Shown: positions 39,522 to 49,607, numbered from the stretch's first letter. The stretch: 64,000 nucleotides of DNA from an uncultured Winogradskyella sp. (GCF_947496485.1 NZ_CANMCZ010000001.1:1759384-1823383); one strand, 5' to 3'. Program-made: numbers and translations. The notes: generated by a model not told the origin, from the letters alone.

Positions 39522-40250
39522 ATGGAACCTAAAAAGAACGTAAAATCTGATGTAAGTCGAAACAGTTCACTGTTTTTCGCAGTCGGTCTAGCATTAATGT
39601 TGGGAATAACCTACATGGCTATTAACTATAAGACATATGACAAGAGTGATATTGTTGCAGATTCACTTAATTTAGATGATGAATTAGAAGAAGAAGTGCC
39701 TATTACAGAACAAATCGTTACTCCACCACCTCCACCTCCACCTCCACCAGCTGCACCAGAAGTTATTGAAGTAGTTGAAGATGAAGAAGAAGTTGAAGAA
39801 ACGGTCATAGAATCTACAGAGACTGAAATGGAAACTGAAATTGTAGAAGTTGAGGAAGTAGAAGTAGAAGAAGTTGAAGAAGACATCGAGGTACCATTCT
39901 CAGTAATTGAAAATGTTGCGGTTTTTCCAGGTTGTGAAAAGAAAAAGGGAAATGCAGCCAAGAAAGCTTGTATGAACGAGAAAGTAAATAAGTTCATCGG
40001 TAAAAAGTTTAATACTGAACTAGCTAGTGATTTAGGATTACCTTCAGGTAAACAAAGAATTTTTGTTCAGTTTAAGGTTGACAAATCTGGGAACATTACT
40101 AACATTCTTGCTCGTGGACCACATCCAGGATTAGAAAAAGAAGCAAAAAGAGTTATTGGTCAATTACCTAAGATGAAACCAGGAAGACAAAGAGGTAAGG
40201 CAGTTGTGATGCCATTCTCTATTCCTATTGTATTTTCTGTACAAGACTAA
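39522..40250 (+). CDS. Energy transducer TonB
   Basis: N-terminal TM, PPPPPPPPP and acidic linker, TonB-like C-domain. Confidence 0.92.
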   Translation: MEPKKNVKSDVSRNSSLFFAVGLALMLGITYMAINYKTYDKSDIVADSLNLDDELEEEVPITEQIVTPPPPPPPPPAAPEVIEVVEDEEEVEETVIESTETEMETEIVEVEEVEVEEVEEDIEVPFSVIENVAVFPGCEKKKGNAAKKACMNEKVNKFIGKKFNTELASDLGLPSGKQRIFVQFKVDKSGNITNILARGPHPGLEKEAKRVIGQLPKMKPGRQRGKAVVMPFSIPIVFSVQD

Positions 40251-40274
40251 GAGGCAGATATATTTTAAAATATA

Positions 40275-40314
40275 AAAATCCCGTTCAAAATTAATTGGAC
40301 GGGATTTTCTTTTT
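40275..40314 (+). terminator. Rho-independent terminator
   Basis: AAAATCCCGTTCAA-loop-TTGGACGGGATTTT followed by a T-rich stretch. Confidence 0.85.
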
Positions 40315-40366
40315 GGTATGCTTATTGTGACTTTCTCATAATATTAACATTTAAATAATACGTATT

Positions 40367-41167
40367 ATGAAAAATTTTAAAAAAGACTTCGGTATTGCTG
40401 GTCAGAGCACTACTAAAGCAAAGAAATCACAAAAGCATGATGCAAATTTACAAAAAAACTCAACCCTGTATTTCCAAATAGGGTTGATTCTTTGTTTATT
40501 AGGCACATATGCACTTTTTGAAATGCAATTTCAAGAAAAGAAACTTATTATTGATTCTGTTGGATCTGATGAAGTTGCAACTATCGATGTAGTTGAAAAG
40601 TTTAGAGTAGAACCAGAAGTAATCGAAAAAAAACAAAAAGAAGTTAAACAAACAATTTTGATAGATAAGGTAATAGAAAAGCCAGATGATTATCTTGAGA
40701 AAGATCCTATTGATTTAATTGTATCAGATCCAACTCCTTTGTCGAGCGAACCAGTAGCAGATCCAAATGATATTGTTGATGCAGCGCCAATCGAAAGTCC
40801 TATTACTATGCCTTTTGATAGAATTGAACAAGCGCCTGTTTATCCTGGATGTGAGCGCCATAAAACGAACGACAAACGTAAAAAATGTATGTCTGAGAAA
40901 ATCACTAAGCTTATTAATAAAAAGTTTAATACCGATATCGGTTCTGAGTACGGTATGTCAGGAAGACAGAGAATTAATACACAATTTACTATTGACAAAA
41001 ATGGGGATATTATAGATGTCAAAATTAGAGGTCCACATTTTGCTTTAGAAAATGAAGCAAAACGTGTTATTAATAAAATCCCAAAAATGAAGCCAGGAAT
41101 TCAAGGAAAAAAATCAGTAGGAGTAATTTATACACTTCCTATTGTCTTCGACGTTAGAGATTATTAA
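40367..41167 (+). CDS. TonB-like protein, paralogue of 39522-40250
   Basis: One TM; C-domain YPGCERHK...RINTQFTIDKNGDIIDVKIRGPHFALENEAKRVINKIPKMKPG. Confidence 0.88.
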   Translation: MKNFKKDFGIAGQSTTKAKKSQKHDANLQKNSTLYFQIGLILCLLGTYALFEMQFQEKKLIIDSVGSDEVATIDVVEKFRVEPEVIEKKQKEVKQTILIDKVIEKPDDYLEKDPIDLIVSDPTPLSSEPVADPNDIVDAAPIESPITMPFDRIEQAPVYPGCERHKTNDKRKKCMSEKITKLINKKFNTDIGSEYGMSGRQRINTQFTIDKNGDIIDVKIRGPHFALENEAKRVINKIPKMKPGIQGKKSVGVIYTLPIVFDVRDY

Positions 41168-41188
41168 AAACTAAACTTCATAAAATTT

Positions 41189-41222
41189 TAAAAACCGTTA
41201 TTATACCAATAGCGGTTTTTTT
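41189..41222 (+). terminator. Rho-independent terminator
   Basis: AAAACCGTTATT-loop-AATAGCGGTTTTTTT. Confidence 0.8.
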
Positions 41223-41292
41223 AATGTCTTATTTGAGTTCGGGGTTTCTAAAAAATAAGTATCTTTCACTCGTTAAAAATCCATTTTCTTCT

Positions 41293-43398
41293 ATGAAGCG
41301 TATTTTGCTTTCTGCTATTCTCTCAATGTCGCTATTAGGTTTTACTCAAACATCTTTAACATATGAGAAACCACCAGTATTTAGTGAGTGCGAATCTGAA
41401 GCCATTGACCAATTAAAAGCATGTTTTAATTATACATTGAAAAGTTATATTTACGACAACTTTAATGTACCAAATATTGTTTCTGAAGAATCTTATAATG
41501 GTGATATTCAGATTTTATTTGAAGTTGATAACAAAGGTGAATTTAAAGTTATCTATGCTGATGCTATTTATGATGAATTAAAAGAAGAGGCAAGGCGTGT
41601 TTTCGACTTATTACCAAAGGTAGAACCAGCAAGCTATAATGGTAAGCCAACCTTTGTTCAATACAGTATAGTTATTGCAATACCGTTAACTAAACCTGTT
41701 AGAGAATTAGAAAAAACTGATGAGGTAAAGTTATCTCACAAAGACAGTCTTAATGCGACATTGTCAAATGAGTTCGATGCAATAGCAGATCAACTAAAAC
41801 CTTATGAAAAACTAGAATACACTAGTCAATTAAATATTCCATTTACACATTCTTATTATGCGCGTTTTGATGACGAAATGAATGCCATCGGAACAAATAG
41901 CCATACAGCTGCTAAGCCATTTGTGTATAGTGATGTTAACAGATATTACGATATAGAATCTGAAAAGGAAAGTTTAGCTAAGGATACAGATACTTGGTTT
42001 GGTAGAAAATTATTCAATGAGCATTTAGTAGAAGTACAAGGTAAAGACTATTGGTTTACCGTAGATCCTATATTAGATTTACAAGTGGGAAGAGATGGTG
42101 AAGCAGATTTTAGTTCTACTTGGAATAATACCAGAGGTATTTTTGTACAAGGAGGTTTAGGAGATAAGTTTAACTTTTCTGCCTCGGTTTATGAAAGTCA
42201 AGGTCGCTTTGCAGAATATTTTAATCAATATGCTGAAAGCATTAGGGCTTCAGGACCAGATCCTGCACTAATTCCAGGTCGTGGTATTGCTAAAAGATTC
42301 AAGGATAACTCTTATGATTATCCTGTTGCAGAAGCGTATTTATCATACACACCTTCAAAGTTTTTTAATATTCAGTTTGGTCATGGTAAAAACTTTATAG
42401 GTGATGGTTATCGTTCTTTATTACAGAGCGATGTTGCAAGCCCTTATCCATTTTTAAAAACTAACATTAAATTTTGGAAAATAAAATATACAAGTACATG
42501 GATGTCTTTAAGAGATGTTAGAGGAGAAGTCATCGAAGACAAAACTTTCAGAACAAAATACATGGCTAACCACTACCTAAGTTGGAATGTTTCAAAACGT
42601 TTAAATATCGGTTTATTTGAATCTGTAATGTGGCAAAACTCAAATGACAGAGGTTTTGATCTTAACTATTTAAATCCAATAATATTTTTTAGAGCTATCG
42701 AGTTTCAGACCGGTCAAGGTAATGGAAATGCAATTTTAGGATTATCATCAAAATATAAATTGAATAATAAGTTCAATTTATACGGACAATTTTTAGTAGA
42801 TGAGTTTTCCATTAGTGATATTACGGGTGGCGAAAAAAGCTGGAAAAATAAACTAGGCTTCCAGATAGGAACTAAATATTTTAATGCTTTTGAAGTAGAC
42901 AATTTATTACTACAAGCAGAATACAATCAAGTGCGTCCTTATACCTATGCACACAATACTATTGTATTGAATTATGCACATAACAATCAACCAATGGCAC
43001 ATCTTTGGGGAGCAAATTTCAGAGAATTAGTATTAATTGGTCGTTATAATTATAAGCGTTGGTTTGCAGATGCAAAGTTTATAATTGGGCAACGCGGTTT
43101 TGATTTTAATACTGATGAGGACAGTTTTAATTATGGTGGTGATATATATGGCGACGAGGATTTCAGAGTTGGTGATACTAATATTAAGATCGGTCAAGGA
43201 AATAAAACCAATAGTTTTATGACTGAGCTACAAGCAGGTTACTTGCTAAACCCAACGACAAATTTAAAAGTGTTTACTAATATTATTTTTAGAGATTTTA
43301 ATCCTGAAGCTATAACAGCTTCAACAATGGATTCTAATACGCTTTGGTTTAGTATTGGTGTAAGAACTGATTTATTTAATTGGTATAATGATTTTTAG
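41293..43398 (+). CDS. remB: Gliding motility protein RemB-like outer membrane protein with N-terminal TonB-C-like domain (track start 41224 probably too far upstream)
   Basis: Signal peptide begins at MKRILLSAILSMSLLGFTQ (41293); RemB-like barrel with LNPIIFFRAIEFQTGQGNGNAILGLSSKYK. Confidence 0.8.
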   Translation: MKRILLSAILSMSLLGFTQTSLTYEKPPVFSECESEAIDQLKACFNYTLKSYIYDNFNVPNIVSEESYNGDIQILFEVDNKGEFKVIYADAIYDELKEEARRVFDLLPKVEPASYNGKPTFVQYSIVIAIPLTKPVRELEKTDEVKLSHKDSLNATLSNEFDAIADQLKPYEKLEYTSQLNIPFTHSYYARFDDEMNAIGTNSHTAAKPFVYSDVNRYYDIESEKESLAKDTDTWFGRKLFNEHLVEVQGKDYWFTVDPILDLQVGRDGEADFSSTWNNTRGIFVQGGLGDKFNFSASVYESQGRFAEYFNQYAESIRASGPDPALIPGRGIAKRFKDNSYDYPVAEAYLSYTPSKFFNIQFGHGKNFIGDGYRSLLQSDVASPYPFLKTNIKFWKIKYTSTWMSLRDVRGEVIEDKTFRTKYMANHYLSWNVSKRLNIGLFESVMWQNSNDRGFDLNYLNPIIFFRAIEFQTGQGNGNAILGLSSKYKLNNKFNLYGQFLVDEFSISDITGGEKSWKNKLGFQIGTKYFNAFEVDNLLLQAEYNQVRPYTYAHNTIVLNYAHNNQPMAHLWGANFRELVLIGRYNYKRWFADAKFIIGQRGFDFNTDEDSFNYGGDIYGDEDFRVGDTNIKIGQGNKTNSFMTELQAGYLLNPTTNLKVFTNIIFRDFNPEAITASTMDSNTLWFSIGVRTDLFNWYNDF

Positions 43399-44285
43399 GA
43401 TTTAGGTTCCTTTAGACTCTTATAAAAAGTCAATCGTATACGTTCGCTATTTATAAAACCAGTACCATAATCTAAATCGTCATAAGTTTTTGTAAGACTA
43501 GTATCTGCTTTTACATCGTCTTCCGTTTTTCCTTCATCTATGGCTTTTTGAATCTTAGTTCTCAATGTTTCCAGCATTTCTAAGAAGCTTTTATATTCCT
43601 CTTTATTAGATACTTTACCATGACCAGGAATAATTTTGGTATCATCATCAATAACCATCAAGCCACGTTTTGCTGCTTCAATATAACCATTTACACTTCC
43701 TCCAGAATTTAAATCAATATATGGATAACGTCCATTAAAATAAGTATCACCAGTATGAAGCACGTTACTTTGTGTAAAATACAATAAAGTATCACCATCA
43801 GTATGTGCATTTGCGACATGGAAAACGGCAATACTTTCATCATTTATGGTAATATTAAGTTTATCGTTAAATGTTATTACAGGGAGAGCTTCTTTAGGTT
43901 TAAAGCTGCCATCTCGTTGCTCACCTTCTAAGCGTTTCTTAACATTATCGTGCGCAATAATTGTGGCTCCAGCTTTAGCCATATTTTCATTACCACCAGA
44001 ATGGTCACCATGATAATGTGTGTTTACTAAGAATTTTAGGGGTTTGTCACTTAGTGTTTTTATAGCAGCAAGAATCTTTTCAGATAAAGGAGCAAACTGA
44101 TCGTCAATTAGAAAAACGCCATCATCACCAACAGAAACACCAATATTTCCACCAGCACCTTCTAGCATATAGGTATGGTCTGAAAGTTGAGTTGTTTTTA
44201 TTTCAACGTTGTCAAAACGTCCTTGAGCATAGATTGAAGTTGAGATGAATAATAGAAAAACTGAAAGGTGTTTGATGATTTTCAT
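43395..44285 (-). CDS. MBL-fold metallo-hydrolase, secreted
   Basis: Signal peptide; NTHYHGDHSGGNENM, HTGDTYFNGRYPYID, IPGHGKVS. Confidence 0.93.
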   Translation of the reverse strand: MKIIKHLSVFLLFISTSIYAQGRFDNVEIKTTQLSDHTYMLEGAGGNIGVSVGDDGVFLIDDQFAPLSEKILAAIKTLSDKPLKFLVNTHYHGDHSGGNENMAKAGATIIAHDNVKKRLEGEQRDGSFKPKEALPVITFNDKLNITINDESIAVFHVANAHTDGDTLLYFTQSNVLHTGDTYFNGRYPYIDLNSGGSVNGYIEAAKRGLMVIDDDTKIIPGHGKVSNKEEYKSFLEMLETLRTKIQKAIDEGKTEDDVKADTSLTKTYDDLDYGTGFINSERIRLTFYKSLKEPKS

Positions 44286-44370
44286 GAATAAGTTTTTAGT
44301 ACATTTTGTTTTATAAAAATAAGCAAACTTAGAGTAATGTATAAGGTGAAATTAAAACTAAAGGCTTACG

Positions 44371-44401
44371 TTGTTTAAAACCAATTTTAGAAGTATCTTT
44401 G
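44371..44401 (+). promoter_or_regulatory. TTG-N20-TATCTTTG promoter for ctaB
   Basis: Strong -33/-7 match. The TTG is the start codon used in the ORF track. Confidence 0.7.
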
Positions 44402-44433
44402 CACTCGCTAAGAATAGAACAAAAAAGTACAGT

Positions 44434-45327
44434 TTGAGTAGTACAAAATCTTCGGTATCAACAGCTTCTGTAATTACAGATTTTAAGGAAATTACTAAAA
44501 TGGGATTATCCATTAGTGTAGTGTTTTCTGCTATTGCAGGATATCTTCTTGGTGCTGAGAATATCAACTTTACGACACTTACATTATTGGCTTTTGGTGG
44601 TTACTTTATGGTAGGTGCTTCTAATGCGTACAATCAAATTATTGAGCGCGACTTAGATGCGTTAATGGATCGTACTAAAAACAGGCCAATACCAGCTGGG
44701 CGGATGACCGTTAATACAGCGTTTATAATCGCAACTGCTTTTACGATTTTAGGCTTAATAACGCTGTATATTATCAATCCTAAAACAGCAATGTGGGGAG
44801 CGATATCCATATTTTTATATACAAGTGTTTACACACCTTTAAAAACAAAGACATCTTTAGCGGTTTTTGTTGGCGCTTTGCCTGGCGCAATCCCTTTTAT
44901 GTTAGGTTGGGTGGCTGCGCGTAATGATTTTGGTATAGAGCCAGGTACCTTATTTGCCATTCAGTTTTTCTGGCAATTTCCTCATTTTTGGGCTATAGGC
45001 TGGTTTTTGTATGAAGATTATAAAAAAGGAGGTTTCTTTATGCTGCCTACTGGTAAGCCAGATAAAGGAACTGCAGTACAAATAATAATGTATAGCGTTT
45101 GGACTGTTATTGCATCTATTATTCCAGTATTTGGATTTACGGGTGATCTAAAATTATCTATTGTAGGCGCTGTAATTGTATTTATACTAGGAATGATAAT
45201 GCTGGTGTATGCTTTTAAGTTGTTTCAATTACGAACAGCTAAAGCCGCAAAACAGTTAATGCTATCGAGCGTATTTTATATTACCATGTTGCAGATTATA
45301 TATGTTGCAGATAAATTTTTAAGATAA
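44434..45327 (+). CDS. ctaB: Protoheme IX farnesyltransferase (heme O synthase); likely TTG start at 44434
   Basis: NAYNQIIERDLDALMDRTKNRPIPAGRM motif. The upstream extension overlaps the promoter. Confidence 0.9.
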   Translation: MSSTKSSVSTASVITDFKEITKMGLSISVVFSAIAGYLLGAENINFTTLTLLAFGGYFMVGASNAYNQIIERDLDALMDRTKNRPIPAGRMTVNTAFIIATAFTILGLITLYIINPKTAMWGAISIFLYTSVYTPLKTKTSLAVFVGALPGAIPFMLGWVAARNDFGIEPGTLFAIQFFWQFPHFWAIGWFLYEDYKKGGFFMLPTGKPDKGTAVQIIMYSVWTVIASIIPVFGFTGDLKLSIVGAVIVFILGMIMLVYAFKLFQLRTAKAAKQLMLSSVFYITMLQIIYVADKFLR

Positions 45328-45918
45328 ATGGATTTAACACAAGGAACACCGGAAGAGAAAAAAGCCAGATCCAAAAAGATGATGCTCTGGTTTGGCATTG
45401 GTTCATTAATTATGTCGTTTGCTGCATGGTCTAGTGCATTTATAGTAAGTAAAAAACAACGTATCAATAAAGATTGGTTAATCGATTTTGAATTGCCTAG
45501 TGCCTTTATTATTAGTGTTGTACTTATCTTAATTAGTAGTCTAACATTTATTTTGGCCAAACGCGCATTAAAGCAAAATAAATTAAAGATGGTAACTGTT
45601 TGGTTACTCATAACGTTAGTTCTTGGTATAGCTTTTATTTTTAGTCAATTTGAAGGTTTTAATCAAATTATTAATATGGGACACTTCTTTACTGGGGAAA
45701 GTAGTAATATCACTGTATCTTATATATATTTAATCGCGGCAGTACACATTGCACATGTTGTAGTCGGTCTAATATGTCTTTTAGTAGTAATTTATAACCA
45801 TTTTAAACAAAAGTATGGTCCAGATAATATGCTAGGATTAGAGTTGGCTGCAAGTTTCTGGCATTTTGTTGATATACTGTGGGTTTACCTGTTTTTATTC
45901 TTATATTTTTTTAAATAA
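45328..45918 (+). CDS. Cytochrome c oxidase subunit III-like protein
   Basis: IAAVHIAHVVVGLICLLVVIYNHFKQ...ELAASFWHFVDILWVYLFLFLYFF. Confidence 0.88.
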   Translation: MDLTQGTPEEKKARSKKMMLWFGIGSLIMSFAAWSSAFIVSKKQRINKDWLIDFELPSAFIISVVLILISSLTFILAKRALKQNKLKMVTVWLLITLVLGIAFIFSQFEGFNQIINMGHFFTGESSNITVSYIYLIAAVHIAHVVVGLICLLVVIYNHFKQKYGPDNMLGLELAASFWHFVDILWVYLFLFLYFFK

Positions 45919-46053
45919 TTTATTACATTTTTTTAATGTCTTAAATCGTTTCTAAGTACACGTCACCACTTAGATTCAAAATTTAGACTTTGATGTTTCT
46001 TTAGATAAATAAAATGATTATTTTTGTCCAATCTTAAAATTTAAATAAATTCT

Positions 46054-47055
46054 ATGGATTCTACAGTAGCAAATACTGGTACAGAAGGTAAAACTTGGGG
46101 AGGTGGAAACCGACCTTTAAAGGTGAGTTATGGAAAGATGATGATGTGGTTCTTCATTGTATCAGATGCATTAACTTTTTCAGGCTTCTTGGCTGCTTAT
46201 GGCTTTTCAAGATTTAAGTTCATAAAAGAATGGCCTATCGCGGATGAGGTATTTACTCACGTTCCATTTTTACATGGTCAAGAACTACCAATGATCTATG
46301 TGGCATTCATGACTTTTATTCTTATAATGTCCTCTGTAACTATGGTGCTAGCTGTAGATGCCGGTCATCATATGAACAAGGCTAAAGTAACCTTGTACAT
46401 GTTCTTAACCATTATTGGTGGAGCTATTTTCGTAGGCTCTCAAGCTTGGGAATGGGCCACCTTTATTCAAGGTGATTATGGAGCAGTACAAACTAAAGGT
46501 GGAAATATTCTTCAATTTGGTGAGTATGTTACTGAAGATGGTGAAGAAAAGTTTAAACGTATTTCAATAGACGAATTTGCTGTATCAATACCAGATGCAC
46601 GAGTAGAGCATGAACGTAAAAATGGATTATGGTTTAGAGAAGAAGCTTCATTGCCACCATATACAGTTAACGAAATTTACACTGGATTAGCTGCGAATGA
46701 TAATATTAGGGTAAGAACTCAAATTATAAATGACGAAGGGGAAAAAACAGTTTTATCTAGAGCAGAATCTCTCAAACAAATAAAAGATAATGGAAAGTTA
46801 GTTGTTAAGGGAGCTAATCTTCAAGTCAATGAGTATGGTACATCTTTATTCGCAGATTTCTTTTTCTTTATTACAGGATTTCACGGATTCCACGTATTCT
46901 CTGGAGTTGTGATTAACATTATAATTTTCTTCAATGTTATACTCGGTACTTACGAAAGAAGAGGAAGTTATGAAATGGTTGAAAAAGTGGGATTATACTG
47001 GCACTTTGTCGATTTAGTTTGGGTATTTGTATTTACATTCTTCTACCTAGTTTAA
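46054..47055 (+). CDS. Cytochrome c oxidase subunit III with large loop insertion
   Basis: ITGFHGFHVFSGVVINI...LYWHFVDLVWVFVFTFFYLV; about 100-aa hydrophilic insert before the C-terminal TMs. Confidence 0.9.
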   Translation: MDSTVANTGTEGKTWGGGNRPLKVSYGKMMMWFFIVSDALTFSGFLAAYGFSRFKFIKEWPIADEVFTHVPFLHGQELPMIYVAFMTFILIMSSVTMVLAVDAGHHMNKAKVTLYMFLTIIGGAIFVGSQAWEWATFIQGDYGAVQTKGGNILQFGEYVTEDGEEKFKRISIDEFAVSIPDARVEHERKNGLWFREEASLPPYTVNEIYTGLAANDNIRVRTQIINDEGEKTVLSRAESLKQIKDNGKLVVKGANLQVNEYGTSLFADFFFFITGFHGFHVFSGVVINIIIFFNVILGTYERRGSYEMVEKVGLYWHFVDLVWVFVFTFFYLV

Positions 47056-47074
47056 AAGAAATTAAGATTCAATT

Positions 47075-47521
47075 ATGGCACACGAACATAAATTAGAAAT
47101 ATTTAGAGGCTTAGTTAAATTTAAGTCCAATACGAGTAAGATTTGGGGAGTTTTAGTTTTCCTAACTATAGTAACTTTAATAGAAGTTGTATTAGGTATC
47201 TATAAGCCAGATATGCTTATGCATACTTGGATAGATCCTTTTGAAGGTGGATTTTTAGCAACTTTAGGTAATATTTTATTATCACCTTTTATTTACATGA
47301 AGCCTTTAAACTTCATCTTCATTGTATTAACCCTGGTAAAAGCCTACTACATTACGTGGGACTTCATGCACATGCGTGACGAGACTAAAGCCTTAAGACG
47401 CATGGTAGTTTGGACAGGAGTTTTCTTAATCTGTTATTTAATATTTATCTTGTTACAAGAAGGCGGTTATGTATATGAAGTTTACTTTACTGAAGATCCA
47501 TTAATTAAAAGAGATTTTTAA
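47075..47521 (+). CDS. Cytochrome c oxidase subunit IV-like protein
   Basis: Small three-TM protein in oxidase operon; AYYITWDFMHMRDETKALR. Confidence 0.85.
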   Translation: MAHEHKLEIFRGLVKFKSNTSKIWGVLVFLTIVTLIEVVLGIYKPDMLMHTWIDPFEGGFLATLGNILLSPFIYMKPLNFIFIVLTLVKAYYITWDFMHMRDETKALRRMVVWTGVFLICYLIFILLQEGGYVYEVYFTEDPLIKRDF

Positions 47522-47548
47522 ACTCAGAATTATAAGTTAAATGATATC

Positions 47549-47579
47549 AAAAGGTGGTTTTTTTAAACCACCTTTTTTA
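47549..47579 (+). terminator. Rho-independent terminator after the oxidase genes
   Basis: AAAAGGTGGTTT-loop-AAACCACCTTTTTTAT. Confidence 0.85.
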
Positions 47580-47589
47580 TTTTTGCATT

Positions 47590-48288
47590 ATGGTAGTAAG
47601 CAACAGAAAACGTAACGTAATACTAAGTATTTTATTCTTTTTACCTGTAGCATTTATTATTACGATGCTACTTTCAAAAGACAATTATAATCCACTCGAT
47701 GTGGTTAAAAAAAATATTGTAGAGTTACCAGAAAATAAAGACAGCATTCAATTAAAAGATCATATCACAATATTATCTTTTTTAGGCAAAAAACCTAGTC
47801 AAAATTCTATTGCTGCTCTAAACTTAAAAGAGCTCATTTATGATACTAACAAAGGTTTCAAAACCTTTCAAGTTGTAGTTTTACTTCCTTATGAGGCGAA
47901 AGTTGAAGCCCAAAAATTACTGCAGGAAATTAGGTCATACGAAGATTTAAGATTCTGGCATATGGTATATACTGATGATGCAACAGTTAAAAGAGTGTTC
48001 AACAGTTTAAAATCAGATGCTAAACTAGATAAAAATCTTGCATGTAACTCAGTATATATTATTGACAAAGACATGAATCAAAGAGGGAGGTTGGATGACA
48101 GAACAAAAAAAGAAATAGAGGATAAAAATACGGTTTATGGACTCTATGATTACGACTGTATTAAAGTTGCAGAATTAAAAAATAAAATGGCTGCGGAAGA
48201 TATGCGCGTTTTGTTTAAAGAGTATAGAGATAAGCGTAAAGGTGATTTTGAGGATTCTAATAAAAGACGTGTAAAAGATTTAAAATAG
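47590..48288 (+). CDS. Membrane-anchored protein of unknown function in the oxidase cluster (start corrected from 47554)
   Basis: The 47554 start lies in the terminator; ATG 47590 gives MVVSNRKRNVILSILFFLPVAFIITMLLS. Confidence 0.65.
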   Translation: MVVSNRKRNVILSILFFLPVAFIITMLLSKDNYNPLDVVKKNIVELPENKDSIQLKDHITILSFLGKKPSQNSIAALNLKELIYDTNKGFKTFQVVVLLPYEAKVEAQKLLQEIRSYEDLRFWHMVYTDDATVKRVFNSLKSDAKLDKNLACNSVYIIDKDMNQRGRLDDRTKKEIEDKNTVYGLYDYDCIKVAELKNKMAAEDMRVLFKEYRDKRKGDFEDSNKRRVKDLK

Positions 48289-48291
48289 ACG

Positions 48292-49059
48292 ATGAATAAA
48301 AAACCAAACTATTCGTATGTGGGTATTGCATTAATTATCCTAGTTTTTGGAATCATTTTTATTCCCAAAATTATTGATAGATTGAGTAAGGGAGACATTA
48401 TAAGAGATGAAAGTAGAAGCGAAGATGTATCTACTGCTGTCAAAGAAGATGATAAAAAATCTTATAAAAGTGATCTGGTTTACATTCCTAATGCAGATGG
48501 AGGTAGAAAGAAGGTGCCTAATTTTAGTTTCACGAATCAATTGGGACAAACGATTACTGATAAAGATTATCTCGGTAAAGTCTATGTCATTGAATTCTTT
48601 TTTACAACATGTCCAACAATTTGTCCTAGGATGAATAGAAACCTTGTTGAAATTCAAAATGAGTTTAAAGATTTTGAAAATTTTGGAGTTGCATCATTTA
48701 CGATAACACCAGATATTGATACGCCAGAAGTATTAAAGGCATATGCTGAGAAATATGGGATTACAAATCCGAATTGGAATTTAATGACTGGAAATGAAGA
48801 AGAGATATATAAGTTAGCTAATGAAGGCTTTTATTTATATACTGCAAAAAATGACGAAATTATAGATGGGTTTGAGCATTCAGGTAATTTTGCTTTAATA
48901 GATAAAGAAGGTTTTATTCGTTCAAGATTAAAATCGCCAGACAATCCTTTGATTTATTACAACGGTATTATTTCTGAGGCAGAAGGCGAAGATGATGAAG
49001 GAATTCCTCAGGAAATCACCATTTTAAAAGAAGATATTGCTAAATTATTAAAAGAGTAG
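48292..49059 (+). CDS. SCO family copper chaperone
   Basis: YVIEFFFTTCPTICPRMNRNLVEIQ, conserved CxxxC. Confidence 0.93.
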   Translation: MNKKPNYSYVGIALIILVFGIIFIPKIIDRLSKGDIIRDESRSEDVSTAVKEDDKKSYKSDLVYIPNADGGRKKVPNFSFTNQLGQTITDKDYLGKVYVIEFFFTTCPTICPRMNRNLVEIQNEFKDFENFGVASFTITPDIDTPEVLKAYAEKYGITNPNWNLMTGNEEEIYKLANEGFYLYTAKNDEIIDGFEHSGNFALIDKEGFIRSRLKSPDNPLIYYNGIISEAEGEDDEGIPQEITILKEDIAKLLKE

Positions 49060-49061
49060 TT

Positions 49062-49607
49062 ATGAATTCTCATCAGCTAGACAATGAAAAAAAATACAAC
49101 AAATGGATTGTTGTTTTAGCAGTTATAATTCCATTAGTTGTTGCTATTCTATCTAGAGTGAAGCTACAAGATTTTGGCATAGAAGTAGAGCCTTTAAACT
49201 TTTTGCCACCAATCTATGCTACTATTAACGGATTGACAGCTTTAGTATTAATAACAGCAGTCATAGCGATTAGAAACAAAAATAGAAAGCTACATGAACG
49301 ATTAATGAAGTTTGCCATAATGCTATCTGTTACATTTCTAGTCATGTATGTTGCCTATCATATGACAAGTGATTCAACCAAATTTGGTGGCGAAGGATTT
49401 ATTAAATACATCTACTTTTTTATTTTAGCAACACATATTTTACTGTCCATTGTAATTATTCCATTTGTGTTGATTACTTACGTAAGAGCCATCACCAATA
49501 ATATAGAACGACATAAGAAAATTGCGAAGATTACATTTCCATTGTGGTTATATGTAGCTGTAACAGGTGTTGTGGTCTATTTAATGATTTCACCTTATTA
49601 TGTTTAA
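49062..49607 (+). CDS. DUF420 domain-containing membrane protein
   Basis: LPPIYATINGLTALVLITAVIAIRNKNRKLHERLMKFA, multi-TM, adjacent to SCO. Confidence 0.85.
   Translation: MNSHQLDNEKKYNKWIVVLAVIIPLVVAILSRVKLQDFGIEVEPLNFLPPIYATINGLTALVLITAVIAIRNKNRKLHERLMKFAIMLSVTFLVMYVAYHMTSDSTKFGGEGFIKYIYFFILATHILLSIVIIPFVLITYVRAITNNIERHKKIAKITFPLWLYVAVTGVVVYLMISPYYV

Noticed and set aside
39626-39997. Minus-strand ORF of 123 aa rich in Ser/Thr and Gly
   Set aside because: Reverse complement of the TonB Pro/Glu-rich linker; low-complexity shadow ORF.
41224-41292. N-terminal extension of the RemB-like ORF
   Set aside because: Immediately follows a terminator hairpin and precedes a proper signal peptide starting at 41293.
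47554-47589. Upstream start of the 244-aa ORF
   Set aside because: Lies within the terminator hairpin of the oxidase operon; ATG 47590 is the better start.
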